This document shows positions 11,628-23,600 of a stretch of DNA of 64,000 nt, in pieces. How positions within the stretch are numbered: position 1 is the stretch's first letter; each line of letters begins with the position of its first letter. The notes under the pieces are model-generated. The model saw only the letters and a program-made list of their open reading frames with translations. It ran no database searches and was not told where the DNA came from. Origin of the DNA: Closterium sp. Naga37s-1 (lineage: Eukaryota > Streptophyta > Zygnematophyceae > Desmidiales > Closteriaceae); contig CANJKZ010000406.1 of the NCBI GenBank assembly GCA_947471745.1, positions 93,501 to 157,500 on the forward strand, in the 5' to 3' direction. The position numbers and the translations under genes were made by a program.

Positions 11628-14600
11628 TACAATGAACTAGCAGGCGAGGAGGCTGCCAGGGCAGACCGCATGGACAAGAAAGGTTGCCAGGGCAGAAGAG
11701 GTAGCGAAAACAGCTTACAGCGCATGCATTCCGTACCTTCTCGCCTCAGAAATAGCTTGGCAAGAGACTGAAACTATTTTGTAGTCGACTCAAAAATACC
11801 TTCTCGCCTCAGAAATAGCTTGGCAAGAGACTGAAACCTGGACTGCGTTTCTCTACACGGTGTGGAGTAAACTACAGTAGAAAATGCCGCGCCTCCAGTA
11901 ATGGTCCGGTAGACAATATGAGTTACCGTACCTCCGACGGTGCACATTACCGTACCTCGGATGGTGGTCTGCCCTAACTTTGCATTACCGTACCTCCGAT
12001 GATGGTTCGGGAATTGCCTCCCAATGCGATTGACTCATCTCCGTCCAGAATGCCAAGGCAAACTGTGCCATGCCTCTGTGGCTCGATGGGGTTGAGTGAG
12101 GGGTGAAGCGGGTGGGAAGACGGGGGAGAGGGGTGGAGGAAGAGAGGGGAAGAGACGAGAAAATTATTTAACACACAATTTCCGTCTCCCATCGTAATTT
12201 CCCAGAGAAATTGCTCCAAGAAGGTGACATGACTGTTGCTTACCCCCAAAACCCCCCTTCCATTTCTCACCGGTGAGAGGAGGTACGTTACAAGAGCAAC
12301 GGAGAGATGAGCTGACGAGGAGAAGATTGAATGCAAGTCAACGGGGAAGGTGAGTGGAGAGAGGTGAGATGTCATGTGAGTGTATCTCACCCACCCACCA
12401 CCATACCAAACCAACCCCTTACCAAGCACCACCATTGAACCACCACCTTACCAAACACGTTGACAGCAACTAACCGGAGAGAGCAGGTACGAGGGAGGAG
12501 CAACGGAAAGATGAGACGACGAGGAGAAGATGGAGTGTGGGTTAAAGGAGAAGGTGAGCGGAGAGAAGTGAGAAGTGACATGAGTGCTGCTTACTCCTAA
12601 AGTCCCCCATTCCATTTCTCACCGGCGAGAGAAGGTGTGCGGCGGGAGCAACGGAGAGGCCTGCTGACGAGGAGAAGATGGGAGTGCGAGTCATCAAAGG
12701 AGGCCAGATGGAGTGCGAAACAAACTCCATAAAAAGAAAATGGCGGAAGGAGCCTGGTGTGTGGCGGGAGCAACGGAGAGGCCTGCTGACGAGGAGAAGA
12801 TGGGAGTGCGAGTCATCAAAAGAGGCCAGATGGAGTGCGAAACAAACTCCATAAAAAGAAATGGCGGAAGGAGCCTGGTGTGCGGTGGGAGCAACGGAGA
12901 GGCCTGCTGACGAGGAGAAGATGGGAGTGCGAGTCATCAAAAGAGGCCAGATGGAGTGCGAAACAAACTCCATAAAAAGAAAATGGCGGAAGGAGCCTGG
13001 TGTGCGGCGGGAGCAACGGAGAGGCCTGCTGACGAGGAGAAGATGGGAGTGCGAGTCATCAAAAGAGGCCAGATGGAGTGCGAAACAAACTCCATAAAAA
13101 GAAAATGGCGGAAGGAGCCTGGTGTGCGGCGGGAGCAACGGAGAGGCCTGCTGACGAGGAGAAGATGGGAGTGCGAGTCATCAAAAGAGGCCAGATGGAG
13201 TGCGAAACAAACTCCATAAAAAGAAATGGCGGAAGGAGACTGGTGTGCGGTGGGAGCAACGGAGAGGCCTGCTGACGAGGAGAAGATGGGAGTGCGAGTC
13301 ATCAAAAGAGGCCAGATGGAGTGCGAAACAAACTCCATAAAAAGAAAATGGCGGAAGGAGCCTGGTGTGCGGCGGGAGCAACGGAGAGGCCTGCTGACGA
13401 GGAGAAGATGGGAGTGCGAGTCATCAAAAGAGGCCAGATGGAGTGCGAAACAAACTCCATAAAAAGAAAATGGCGGAAGGAGCCTGGTGTGCGGCGGGAG
13501 CAACGGAGAGGCCTGCTGACGAGGAGAAGATGGGAGTGCGAGTCATCAAAAGAGGCCAGATGGAGTGCGAAACAAACTCCATAAAAAGAAAATGGCGGAA
13601 GGAGCCTGGTGTGCGGCGGGAGCAACGGAGAGGCCTGCTGACGAGGAGAAGATGGGAGTGCGAGTCATCAAAAGAGGCCAGATGGAGTGCGAAACAAACT
13701 CCATAAAAAGAAAATGGCGGAAGGAGCCTGGTGTGCGGCGGGAGCAACGGAGAGGCCTGCTGACGAGAAGATGGGAGTGCGAGTCATCAAAAGAGGCCAG
13801 ATGGAGTGCGAAACAAACTCCATAAAAAGAAAATGGCGGAAGGAGCCTGGTGTGCGGCGGGAGCAACGGAGAGGCCTGCTGACGAGGAGAAGATGGGAGT
13901 GCGAGTCATCAAAAGAGGCCAGATGGAGTGCGAAACAAACTCCATAAAAAGAAAATGGCGGAAGGAGCCTGGTGTGCGGCGGGAGCAACGGAGAGGCCTG
14001 CTGACGAGGAGAAGATGGGAGTGCGAGTCATCAAAAGAGGCCAGATGGAGTGCGAAACAAACTCCATAAAAAGAAAATGGCGGAAGGAGCCTGGTGTGCG
14101 GCGGGAGCAACGGAGAGGCCTGCTGACGAGGAGAAGATGGGAGTGCGAGTCATCAAAAGAGGCCAGATGGAGTGCGAAACAAACTCCATAAAAAGAAAAT
14201 GGCGGAAGGAGCCTGGTGTGCGGCGGGAGCAACGGAGAGGCCTGCTGACGAGGAGAAGATGGGAGTGCGAGTCATCAAAAGAGGCCAGATGGAGTGCGAA
14301 ACAAACTCCATAAAAAGAAAATGGCGGAAGGAGCCTGGTGTGCGGCGGGAGCAACGGAGAGGCCTGCTGACGAGGAGAAGATGGGAGTGCGAGTCATCAA
14401 AAGAGGCCAGATGGAGTGCGAAACAAACTCCATAAAAAGAAAATGGCGGAAGGAGCCTGGTGTGCGGCGGGAGCAACGGAGAGGCCTGCTGACGAGGAGA
14501 AGATGGGAGTGCGAGTCATCAAAAGAGGCCAGATGGAGTGCGAAACAAACTCCATAAAAAGAAAATGGCGGAAGGAGCCTGGTGTGCGGCGGGAGCAACG

Positions 14601-17600
14601 GAGAGGCCTGCTGACGAGGAGAAGATGGGAGTGCGAGTCATCAAAAGAGGCCAGATGGAGTGCGAAACAAACTCCATAAAAAGAAAATGGCGGAAGGAGC
14701 CTGGTGTGCGGCGTGAGCAACGGAGAGGTCTGCTGACGAGGAGAAGATGGAGTGTGAGTCAAAGGAGAAGGTGAGTGGAGAGCTATGAGCGTTCTCACTC
14801 ACCCAGCCACCCCCTTACCAAGCACCACCATACCAACTGATTGTGTAGTGAGTTGATTTTTGAATCGACTAAAAAATCTTCTCACTCAGCCAGCCACCCC
14901 CTTACCAAGCACCACCATACCAACTGAGGTCGTTTTTGAGGCGCCTCAAAAAGGTCGTTTTTTTTTAGGCGCCTCAAAAGCGTTCTCACTCAGCCAGCCA
15001 CCCCCTTACCAAGCACCACCATACCAACTGATTGTCGGAGTAAGTCACCGGTGAGAGGAGGTACATGGCAGGAGCAACGGAGAGATCAGCTGATGTGGAG
15101 AAGATGGAGTGTGAGGCAAAGGAGAAGGTGAGTGGAGAGAAATGAGCTGCCACGAGAGTGTTGCTTTACTCCGAACCCCCTTCTTTCCAATTCTCACCGG
15201 TGAGAGGAGATATGTTGAAGGAGCAACGGAGAGATCAGCTGATGTGGAGAAGATGGAGTGTGACTTAAACGAGAAAGTGAGCGGAGAGAAATGAGATGCC
15301 ACATCAACGGTGGACCTGAGAGGATGGCATGGGGAGGGATGCATGGGGAATGCATGGGGTTGGTTGCATGGGGTTGGTTGCATGGGGTTGGTTGCATGGG
15401 GTTGGTTGCACGGGGTTGGTTGCATGGGGTTGGTTGCATGGGGTTGGTTGCATGGGGTTGGTTGCATGAGGTTGGTTGCATGGGGTTGGTTGCATGGGGT
15501 TGGTTGGTTGCATGGGGTTGGTTGCATGGGGTTGGTTGCATGGGGTTGGTTGCATGGGGTTGGTTGCACGGGGTTGGTTGCATGGGGTTGGTTGCATGGG
15601 GTTGGTTGCATGGGGTTGGTTGCATGGGGTTGGTTGCATGAGGTTGGTTGCATGGGGTTGGTTGCATGGGGTTGGTTGGTTGCATGGGGTTGGTTGCACG
15701 GGGTTGGTTGCATGGGGTTGGTTGCATGGGGTTGGTTGCATGGGGTTGGTTGCATGGGGTTGGTTGGTTGCATGGGGTTGGTTGCATGGGGTTGGTTGCA
15801 TGGGGTTGGTTGCATGGGGTTGGTTGGTTGCATGAGGTTGGTTGCATGGGGTTGGTTGCATGGGGTTGGTTGCATGGGGTTGGTTGCATGGGGTTGGTTG
15901 CATGGGGTTGCGAGGTGTTGCATGTGAACGCATGTGAATGCATGGGGAAGCACGGGGAAGCACAGCAGTGGTGGTGGTGCACCATACAAACAGCGAAAAA
16001 GTTTTGAGTCGACTAAAAACTTGGTGCACCATACAAACAGGGAAAAAGTTTTGAGTCGACTCAAAATTTGGTGCACCATACAAACAGACTTTGAGTCGAC
16101 CCTAAGCACAGCAGTGGTGGTGCAGCATACAAACAGCGAAAAATGGGTTTTGAGGCGCCTCAAAAGTAGTCACAGCAGTGGTGGTGGTGGTGCAGCATAC
16201 AAACAGCGAAAAATGGGCCGAATTTTGAGTTGATTCAAAGGCCTACCCGTACTCTTTCCATCCCACGCACGCACCTGATCTCGGCAGTCCCTATCCCTGC
16301 CTCCCAACAGTGGGGTTGCACAGTCACGTGGGGGTGGTAGCACAGTCACGTGGGGGTGGTAGCACAGTCACGTGGGGGTGGCAGCATCACATAAATTGCA
16401 AGGAGCAACTCTATTCCTGAATTGACTAAGTCAATAGCCTATCCCAACTCTCCCCATCCCACGCACCTGATCTCGGCTGCCCCTTTACCCGCCCGCCAGC
16501 AGTGCGGTAGCACAGTCACGGTGGTGTCTGCCTGCATGCCTGCTGCTGCTGCATCGGCTGATACCTGGGAGGAGGGGCGCGAGGGGGACAAGAGGGTCAA
16601 GAGGGTCAAGAGAGCAACAAAGGAGTTGGAGTCAGGGACTAAAGCCCCTTTCCTTGCTCGCCAGCGGTGGGGTGGCACAGTCACGATGGTGGTGTCTGGT
16701 TTGCATGCCTGCCGCTGCTGCATCGGCTGATACCTGGGAGGAGCAGCAAGCGAGGGGCGGGCACAAGGCAGATTGGAAGGAATTTTTAGGCGCCTCAAAA
16801 AGCGAGAACAGGGCAGATTGGAAGCAGCCTTCCAAACCCTCACCATCAAACTTTTTGCCACACCACAAAAATATAAGATTTGAGACGACGCTAAAGGTAT
16901 CTATTTTAGTTATAATAAGAAGCAAGCAGGTAAACGAACAAGCTTTGAGAGACATCTCACAAGTCTACCAAAACCCTCACCTTGTTAGCAACACCTCAAA
17001 TCAAACGGAGCAGCAGGCAGGTAGGATGTGTTGGTGGACAAACACACATCACCAGCTTTTCGAGGTGACTTTTGAGTCGACTCACAAGTCACCACAAACG
17101 CACATCACCAGCTCTTCTTTCTGATGCATCTTAGTACCGTCACTCACCATCTGTAGCAGTGCATCCAAGGGAGCAGCAGGCAGGTAGGATGTGTTGGTGG
17201 ACAAACACACATCGCATCACCAGCTTTTCTTTCTGATGCATCTGTGTACCGTCACTCACCATCTGTAGCAGTGCATCCAAGGAAGCAGGCAGGCAGGTAG
17301 GCAAACGGCAACCCAGAGTCGAACACCCGCGTGAGAATGATCAAGATTTGATACGTCTCACGATTTCCCAGAAACGCTCACCATCTGTAGCAGTGCATCT
17401 AAGGGAGCAGCAGGCAGGTAGGACGTGTTGGTGGATAGACGCACATCACCAGCTTTTCTTTCTGATGCCTTTTGAGTCGACTCAAAAGTCACCATCTGTA
17501 GCAGTGCATCTAAGGGAGCAGCAGGCAGGTATGCAAACGACGACCCTGAGTTGAATATCGCCCCTCCTCTTTCCACTCCACCCAGCAGGCAGGTGAAACA

Positions 17601-20600
17601 TCACCCAGCAGGCAGGTGAAACTTCACCCAGCAGGCAGGTGACACTTCACCCAGCAGGCAGGTGACACTTCACCCAGCAGGCAGGTGACACTTCACCCAG
17701 CAGGCAGGCAGGTGACACTTCACCCAGCAGGCAGGCAGGTGACACTTCACCCGCTTCTCTCTTCAGCAATGCTTGGAATCGCACTCACCATCTCCAGCAA
17801 CGAGTTGACTTTTGAGTCAACTAAAAACTGCCTAGGATTGCACTCACCATCTCCAGCAACGCTTCAAAAGTAGGACCGGGCAGGTACGCAAACGACGACC
17901 CCAAGTCGAACATCCATATGAGTATGATATAGGTTTGAGAAGGCTCACGATTTGAGATGGTGAGCGGTTTGAGAAGGCTCACGATTTCCCCAAAACACTC
18001 ACCATCTCTAGCAGTGCGTCAAATGGTGCAGCAGGCAGGTATGCAAATGACGACCCCGAGTCAAATATTGCCCCTCCGCTCTCCACTCCACCATCCTCGT
18101 TATAAGCAGAGGCAGAGCCTGCGTGCTTATTGTGGAGCGCCTTGGGATCGTCGATGGGAAGCTTCTTGGAACCATAGGAGATGCGGAGGAGGGATGCGTG
18201 GTAGTAGCGGCTGGGGGGATGGGTGAGGATGGGTGAGGATGGGTGAGGATGGGTGAGGGGATGGGTGTGAGGGAATGGGAATTAAGAAAGATGGGGATGA
18301 GTTGAGAAGGAAGAAGGAATTACCTCACTCACTCCATCACTCATCTGCTCATCATTCACTCCCTCACAAACTCTCTCACTCACTCCCTCACAAACTCTCT
18401 CACTCACTCCCTCACAAACTCTCTCACTCACTCCCTCACGAACTCTCTCAATCACTCCCTCACTCAATCACATGTCGCTTGCTGCAGCTCGAAGGGTACA
18501 AGTGAGAGATCCTCACTCAATTCAACTCTCCTCACTCACTCCCTCACTCACTCACGTGTCGCTGGTGGCAGCACGGGGGGTCCAGGTGAGGGTGCTGGGT
18601 AAAAGCGCTTCCCCTATGAAGAAGTAACCTCCCCCAGATACTGCCGAATCGAGACAGTGGCCAAACACGTTTCGCCCCGCCCCTGCTCTGGACAGCTGGT
18701 GGGTGTGGTGCGAGGGGAGGGTAGGTAGGGGGAAGCGAGGAATTGAGTGAGAAGAAGGGTGGGTATGGGAGGGATGCAGATGCTACCGAATCGAGACAGT
18801 GGCAAGACACGTTTCGCCCCACCCCTGCTCTGGACAGCTGGTGGGTGTGGTGAGGCGAGAGGAGAGTGGAGTGGGTGTGGGGGTGGTAGCCGTGAGGGGA
18901 GGGGGGAGGGAGGGGCAGGAAAGGGGACGAGGGGAGGAGGAAAGGAGGGAGAGAATATGGGGAGGGGAAAAGGAGCAAACAGCACCAAACACAGGTAGAC
19001 CTGATTAGAGTTGATCTGCATTGACCGCATTGACCGCATTGACCGCATTGACTGCATTGACCGCATTGACCGCATTGACCGCATTGACCGCATTGACTGC
19101 ATTGACCGCATTGACCGCGGTAGGGGGGCCCTCAGTGGCAAGAAGGGGGCACCTGGGCAGGGAGCGAGAGGTTGGAAGGGCCGAGACCCAGCACCCCATC
19201 GGAGCGACTTGCACTGACCTGCATTGACCCGCATTGACCCGCATTGACCTGCATTGACCTGCATTGACCCGCATTGACCTGCATTGACCCGCATTGACCC
19301 GCATTGACCCGCATTGACCTGCATTGACCCGCATTGACCCGCATTGACCCGCATTGACCTGCATTGACCCGCATTGACCTGCATTGACCCGCATTGACCC
19401 GCATTGACCCGCATTGACCCGCATTGACCTGCATTGACCCGCATTGACCCGCATTGACCTGCATTGACCCGCATTGAACCTCAACCCTAGTGGGAGAACG
19501 AGAGAGGCGGTACCTGGGCAGGGAGCGAGAGGTTGGATGGGCCGAGACCCAGCAACCCATCGGAGCGAGCAGGGGAGACGGCGAGATCCCCCTCCTGGTC
19601 GTATGCACAGCTGGTTGTGGGGTGTGGGGATGGGGGGAAGGGTGGGAAAGGGGGGACAAGCGCAGGAAAAGGGGAAAGTGATGAGGTGTGGGTGCAGAGG
19701 AGACGTCGAGATCCCCCTCCTGGTCGTAGGCACAGCTGGTTTGGGGAGGCAGGGCAGGGGCAATGGGGAAAGGGGACGAGGTAGGAGGGAAGTGAATGTT
19801 GCAGGTAGTGGAAGGGAGACGTGTTTTGAGACGTCTCAAAACACTTCTTCAAACATGTTGCAGGTAGTGGAAGGGAGACGGTGAGATCTCCCTCCTGGTC
19901 GTATGCACAGCTGGTTGTGGGGGCAGAATGGGACGGGTGGAGCAAGGCGGAATGGGAAATGGCTGGTTGTAATTGGAAAGGAGGTTGAGAGCAAAAGCTC
20001 CTTCCTGGTCGTACAACCAGAAAAGTGACAAAATATAACAGAATCATATGATGCTTATAACTATTTGATATAATCTCACCCGAATGTGAATTGCGCGGCC
20101 TTGAGTGTGCCTGAGGGGTGCAGGAACAGTAACCTATCCGTTACAAGCACACCCTGGGAGCTGCTTCCGTCTGCGTACACTATGTCATAGTCACACTGGC
20201 CGCTGCTGCTGCTGTCACCCTCGTTATTGTCACTCTGGTTGCTGTCACCAGCACCACCAGCAGCACTAGCAGCACCTGCTGCAACGCTGCTGGTACCATT
20301 CATAACCCCTCTGGACGCCTCTTGTAAATGCCGTGGCTTGGTGTGAACCCCCTCCCCTTTCTTCATCCCCATACCCCCCCCAGCCACACCCTCAGCTTCG
20401 GCACCTTCCGAGCCTGAGGAGCAGCCTCGGATGAAGCCTGTCTGTGCGGCTTGGCAGAGGTCGGAACGGCAGTCCACCAGAGAGGCATGGGAGGGGTCGT
20501 ACCATGGGTTGGGGCCCTGGGAGGAGGGTGGTGTGGGGGAGGGGGAAGAAGAGAACACAGAAGAGAAGCATGGGAATAAGTGGGGCTAGGAGGTAGGGGT

Positions 20601-23600
20601 GGGGCTTTTGAGAATTCTCAAAAGTCGCACCAATTTAGTACCAACCATATGAGTAAGTAAATATGGGGCTAGGAGGTAGGGGTGGGGGGCAGGTAGAGCA
20701 CGAGAGAGGCGTGGGAGGGATCGTACCATGGGTTGGGGCCCTGGGGGGAGGGGGCGGGGAAATGGGAGCACAAAAGAGCAGCATAGGAATAAGCAGGGCT
20801 GCAAGGGAGGGGTAAAGAGCAGGCAGAGCACGAGAGAGGCATGGGAGGGATCGTACGATGGGTTGGGGCCCTGGGGGGAGTGGGGGGGAAATGGGAGCAC
20901 AAAATAGCCGTGTTTTGAGTCGACTCAAAGCATGTAGGAATAATTAGGGCTGCAAGGGAGGGGTAAAGAGCAGGCAGAGCACGAGAGGCGCGTGGGAGGG
21001 ATTGTACCATGGGTTGGGGCCCTGGGGGGAGTGCGAGGTGGGAGGGGGAAGAGGTGGGTGGGAGTGAGAGTACAGAAGTGGGATGGGGATAAAAGTAAGG
21101 GACCAGCAGGGAGAGGCAGTCTACGAGACTGTTAGACATGATCCAGCGAGCAGCAGTGGAGGAGAAAGTTTAGCAAAGGAGAAAACAGGTGTTGTAGACG
21201 CAGGGATAAAAGTAAGGTAAGGGACCAGCAGGGAGAGGCAGTCTACGAGAGAGGCATGGGAGGGATCGCACCATGGGTTGGGGCCCTGAGGGGTGGGGGA
21301 ACGCAAGGAGAGCAACGTGAGCAAGAGGAAATGAGAGGAGAGGGGAGGAATGGCGTTCCCTGCGTGAGTGGCAGTCTACGAGAGAGGTGTGGGAGGGATC
21401 ATACCATGGGTTGGGGCCCTGGGGGAAAGGGGGGGAGGGGGGGAAGGAAATGAGAGCAGAGAAGAGGAACAGGGAGATGAGAAGAGAGTATGCTGAGCGC
21501 AACAGAGTCCCACCTGAGCGCAACAGAGTCCCACCTGAGCACAACAGAGTCCCACCTGAGCGCAACAGAGTCCCACCTGAGCGCAACAGAGTCCCACCTG
21601 AGCGTAACAGAGTCCCACCTGAGCACAACAGAGTCCCACCTGAGCGCAACAGAGTCCCACCTGAGCGCAACAGAGTCCCACCTGAGCGCAACAGAGTCCC
21701 ACCTGAGCGCAACAGAGTCCCACCTGAGCGCAACAGAGTCCCACCTGAGCGCAACAGAGTCCCACCTGAGCGCAACAGAGTCCCACCTGAGCGCGACAGA
21801 GTCCCACCTGAGCGCAACAGAGTCCCACCTGAGCGCGACAGAGTCCCACCTGAGCGCAACAGAGTCCCACCTGAGCGCAACAGAGTCCCACCTGAGCGTA
21901 ACAGAGTCCCACCTGAGCACAACAGAGTCCCACCTGAGCGCAACAGAGTCCCACCTGAGCGCAACAGAGTCCCACCTGAGCGCAACAGAGTCCCACCTGA
22001 GCGCAACAGAGTCCCACCTGAGCGCAACAGAGTCCCACCTGAGCGCAGTTCACGCAGGGAGCATCGCACGCCACCCAGGAGACATGGCTTCCCGTGTCTA
22101 TGTCGAGAAAGTAGGTGCGGGGGGGGGTGCCGAGACCCACTGCTATGTAGTAGAGCCTGGAGTAAGGGGAGAGACGAGGAGAAAGGGGAAATAGGGATAC
22201 TGGCATGTCTGGAGCAGCATGTGACTGCCCGTGACTATGTCGAGGGAATAGGTGCGGGGGGGCGTGCCAAGTCCCAGTGCTATGTAGTATAGCCTGGTGG
22301 GGGAGAGGGATGCGGCGGGGCGTGCCGAGACCCACTGCTATGTAGTATAGCCTGGGAGAGAGAGGGATAGGGGAATTGGGAAGTGGGGGACACAGGGGCA
22401 TGAGATGAGAGTGACAAGCCACGCAGGACACGTGGCTTTCCGTGTCTATGTTGAGAAGTATGTGCGAGGGGCGGGGCGTGCCGAGACCCACTGCTATGTA
22501 GTATAGCCTGGGGGGGAGAGGGATAGGGGCGGGAGGGAGAGATAGGAGAGAGGGGAGAGAAGGGAGGTGGGGAGTGTGGGGATACAGGGGCATGAGAGGA
22601 GGGTGACAGGCCACCCAGGAGACGTGGCTTCCCGTGCCGACTTTTGAGTCGACTCAATAGTCAACACACAGGGGCATGAGAGGAGGGTGACAGGGAGCAT
22701 CGCATGCCACCCAGGAGACATGGCTTCCCGTGTCTATGTCGAGAAAGTAGGTGCGCGGAGGGGTGCCGAGTCCCACTGCTATGTAGTATAGCCTGGGGGG
22801 GAGGGGGGGGGACGAGGGGTGGGGTGACTTTGAGTCGACTCAAAAGCCACTGCTATGTTGTCGACTTTTGAGGCGCCTCAAAAGAAGCCACTGCTATGTA
22901 GTAGAGCCTGGGGGGGAGGGGAAGAGGGGTTGGGATGGGACAGAGGGAAGATTGGGGAAGTTGCAGAAACGAGTGCAAGACAGAACGGATCCATGCCAAG
23001 CCATCGCTGCCCGTGTCTATGTCCAGAGAGTAGGTGCGAGGGGCGGGGCGTGTGACATTATTCTCAGCGAGCTACAAAGCCGCCGCTGCCCGTGACTAGT
23101 TTTGAGGCGCCTCGAAACTAAACTGCCAAGCCGCCGCTGCCCGTGTCTAGTTATGAGGCGCCTCAAAAGTAAACTGCCAAGCCACCGCTGCCCGTGTCTA
23201 TGTCCGGAGAGTAGGAGCGAGGGGAGGGGCGTGCCAAGTCCCACTGCGAGGGGGAGTACGGGACACAGGGGCATGAAAGGGGAGTGACAAGCCAGCCAGG
23301 AGACGTGGCTGCCCGTGTCTAGTTATGAGGCGCCTCAAAAGTAAACTGCCAAGCCACCGCTGCCCGTGCCTATGTCCGGAGAGTAGGTGCGAGGGGCGGG
23401 ACGTGCCAAGTCCCACTGCTATGTAGTATAGCCTGAAAGGGAGGGGAGATAGGAAAGGGATGGGGGCGGAGTAGGGGAGGGATAGGGGGCGGAATAGGGG
23501 AGGGATAGGGGGCGGAATAGGGGAGGGATAGGGGGCGGAATAGGGGAGGGATAGGGAGCGGATAGGGGCGGGATAGGGGGCGGAATAAGGGCGGGATAGG

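Noticed and set aside
10848-14763. CRISPR-like appearance of the 130-bp and 122-bp arrays
   Set aside because: Units are contiguous with no unique spacers, they contain protease exon sequence, and the genome is eukaryotic.
16049-16066. Bridging palindromes as sequencing linkers or mate-pair adaptors
   Set aside because: They do not match linkers I know, have four different centres, decay at some sites and lie in frame in C1. Not fully excluded; raw reads would decide.
15045-16163. 372-aa minus ORF and companions with CNQPHATNPMQPT repeats
   Set aside because: Open only because a 14-bp minisatellite lacks stops in every frame; parts coincide with protease exon 9 and introns.
21170-22614. Long ORFs through the 21-bp array on both strands (up to 412 aa)
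   Set aside because: A repeat unit without stops opens several frames; only 22039-22156 is a supported exon.
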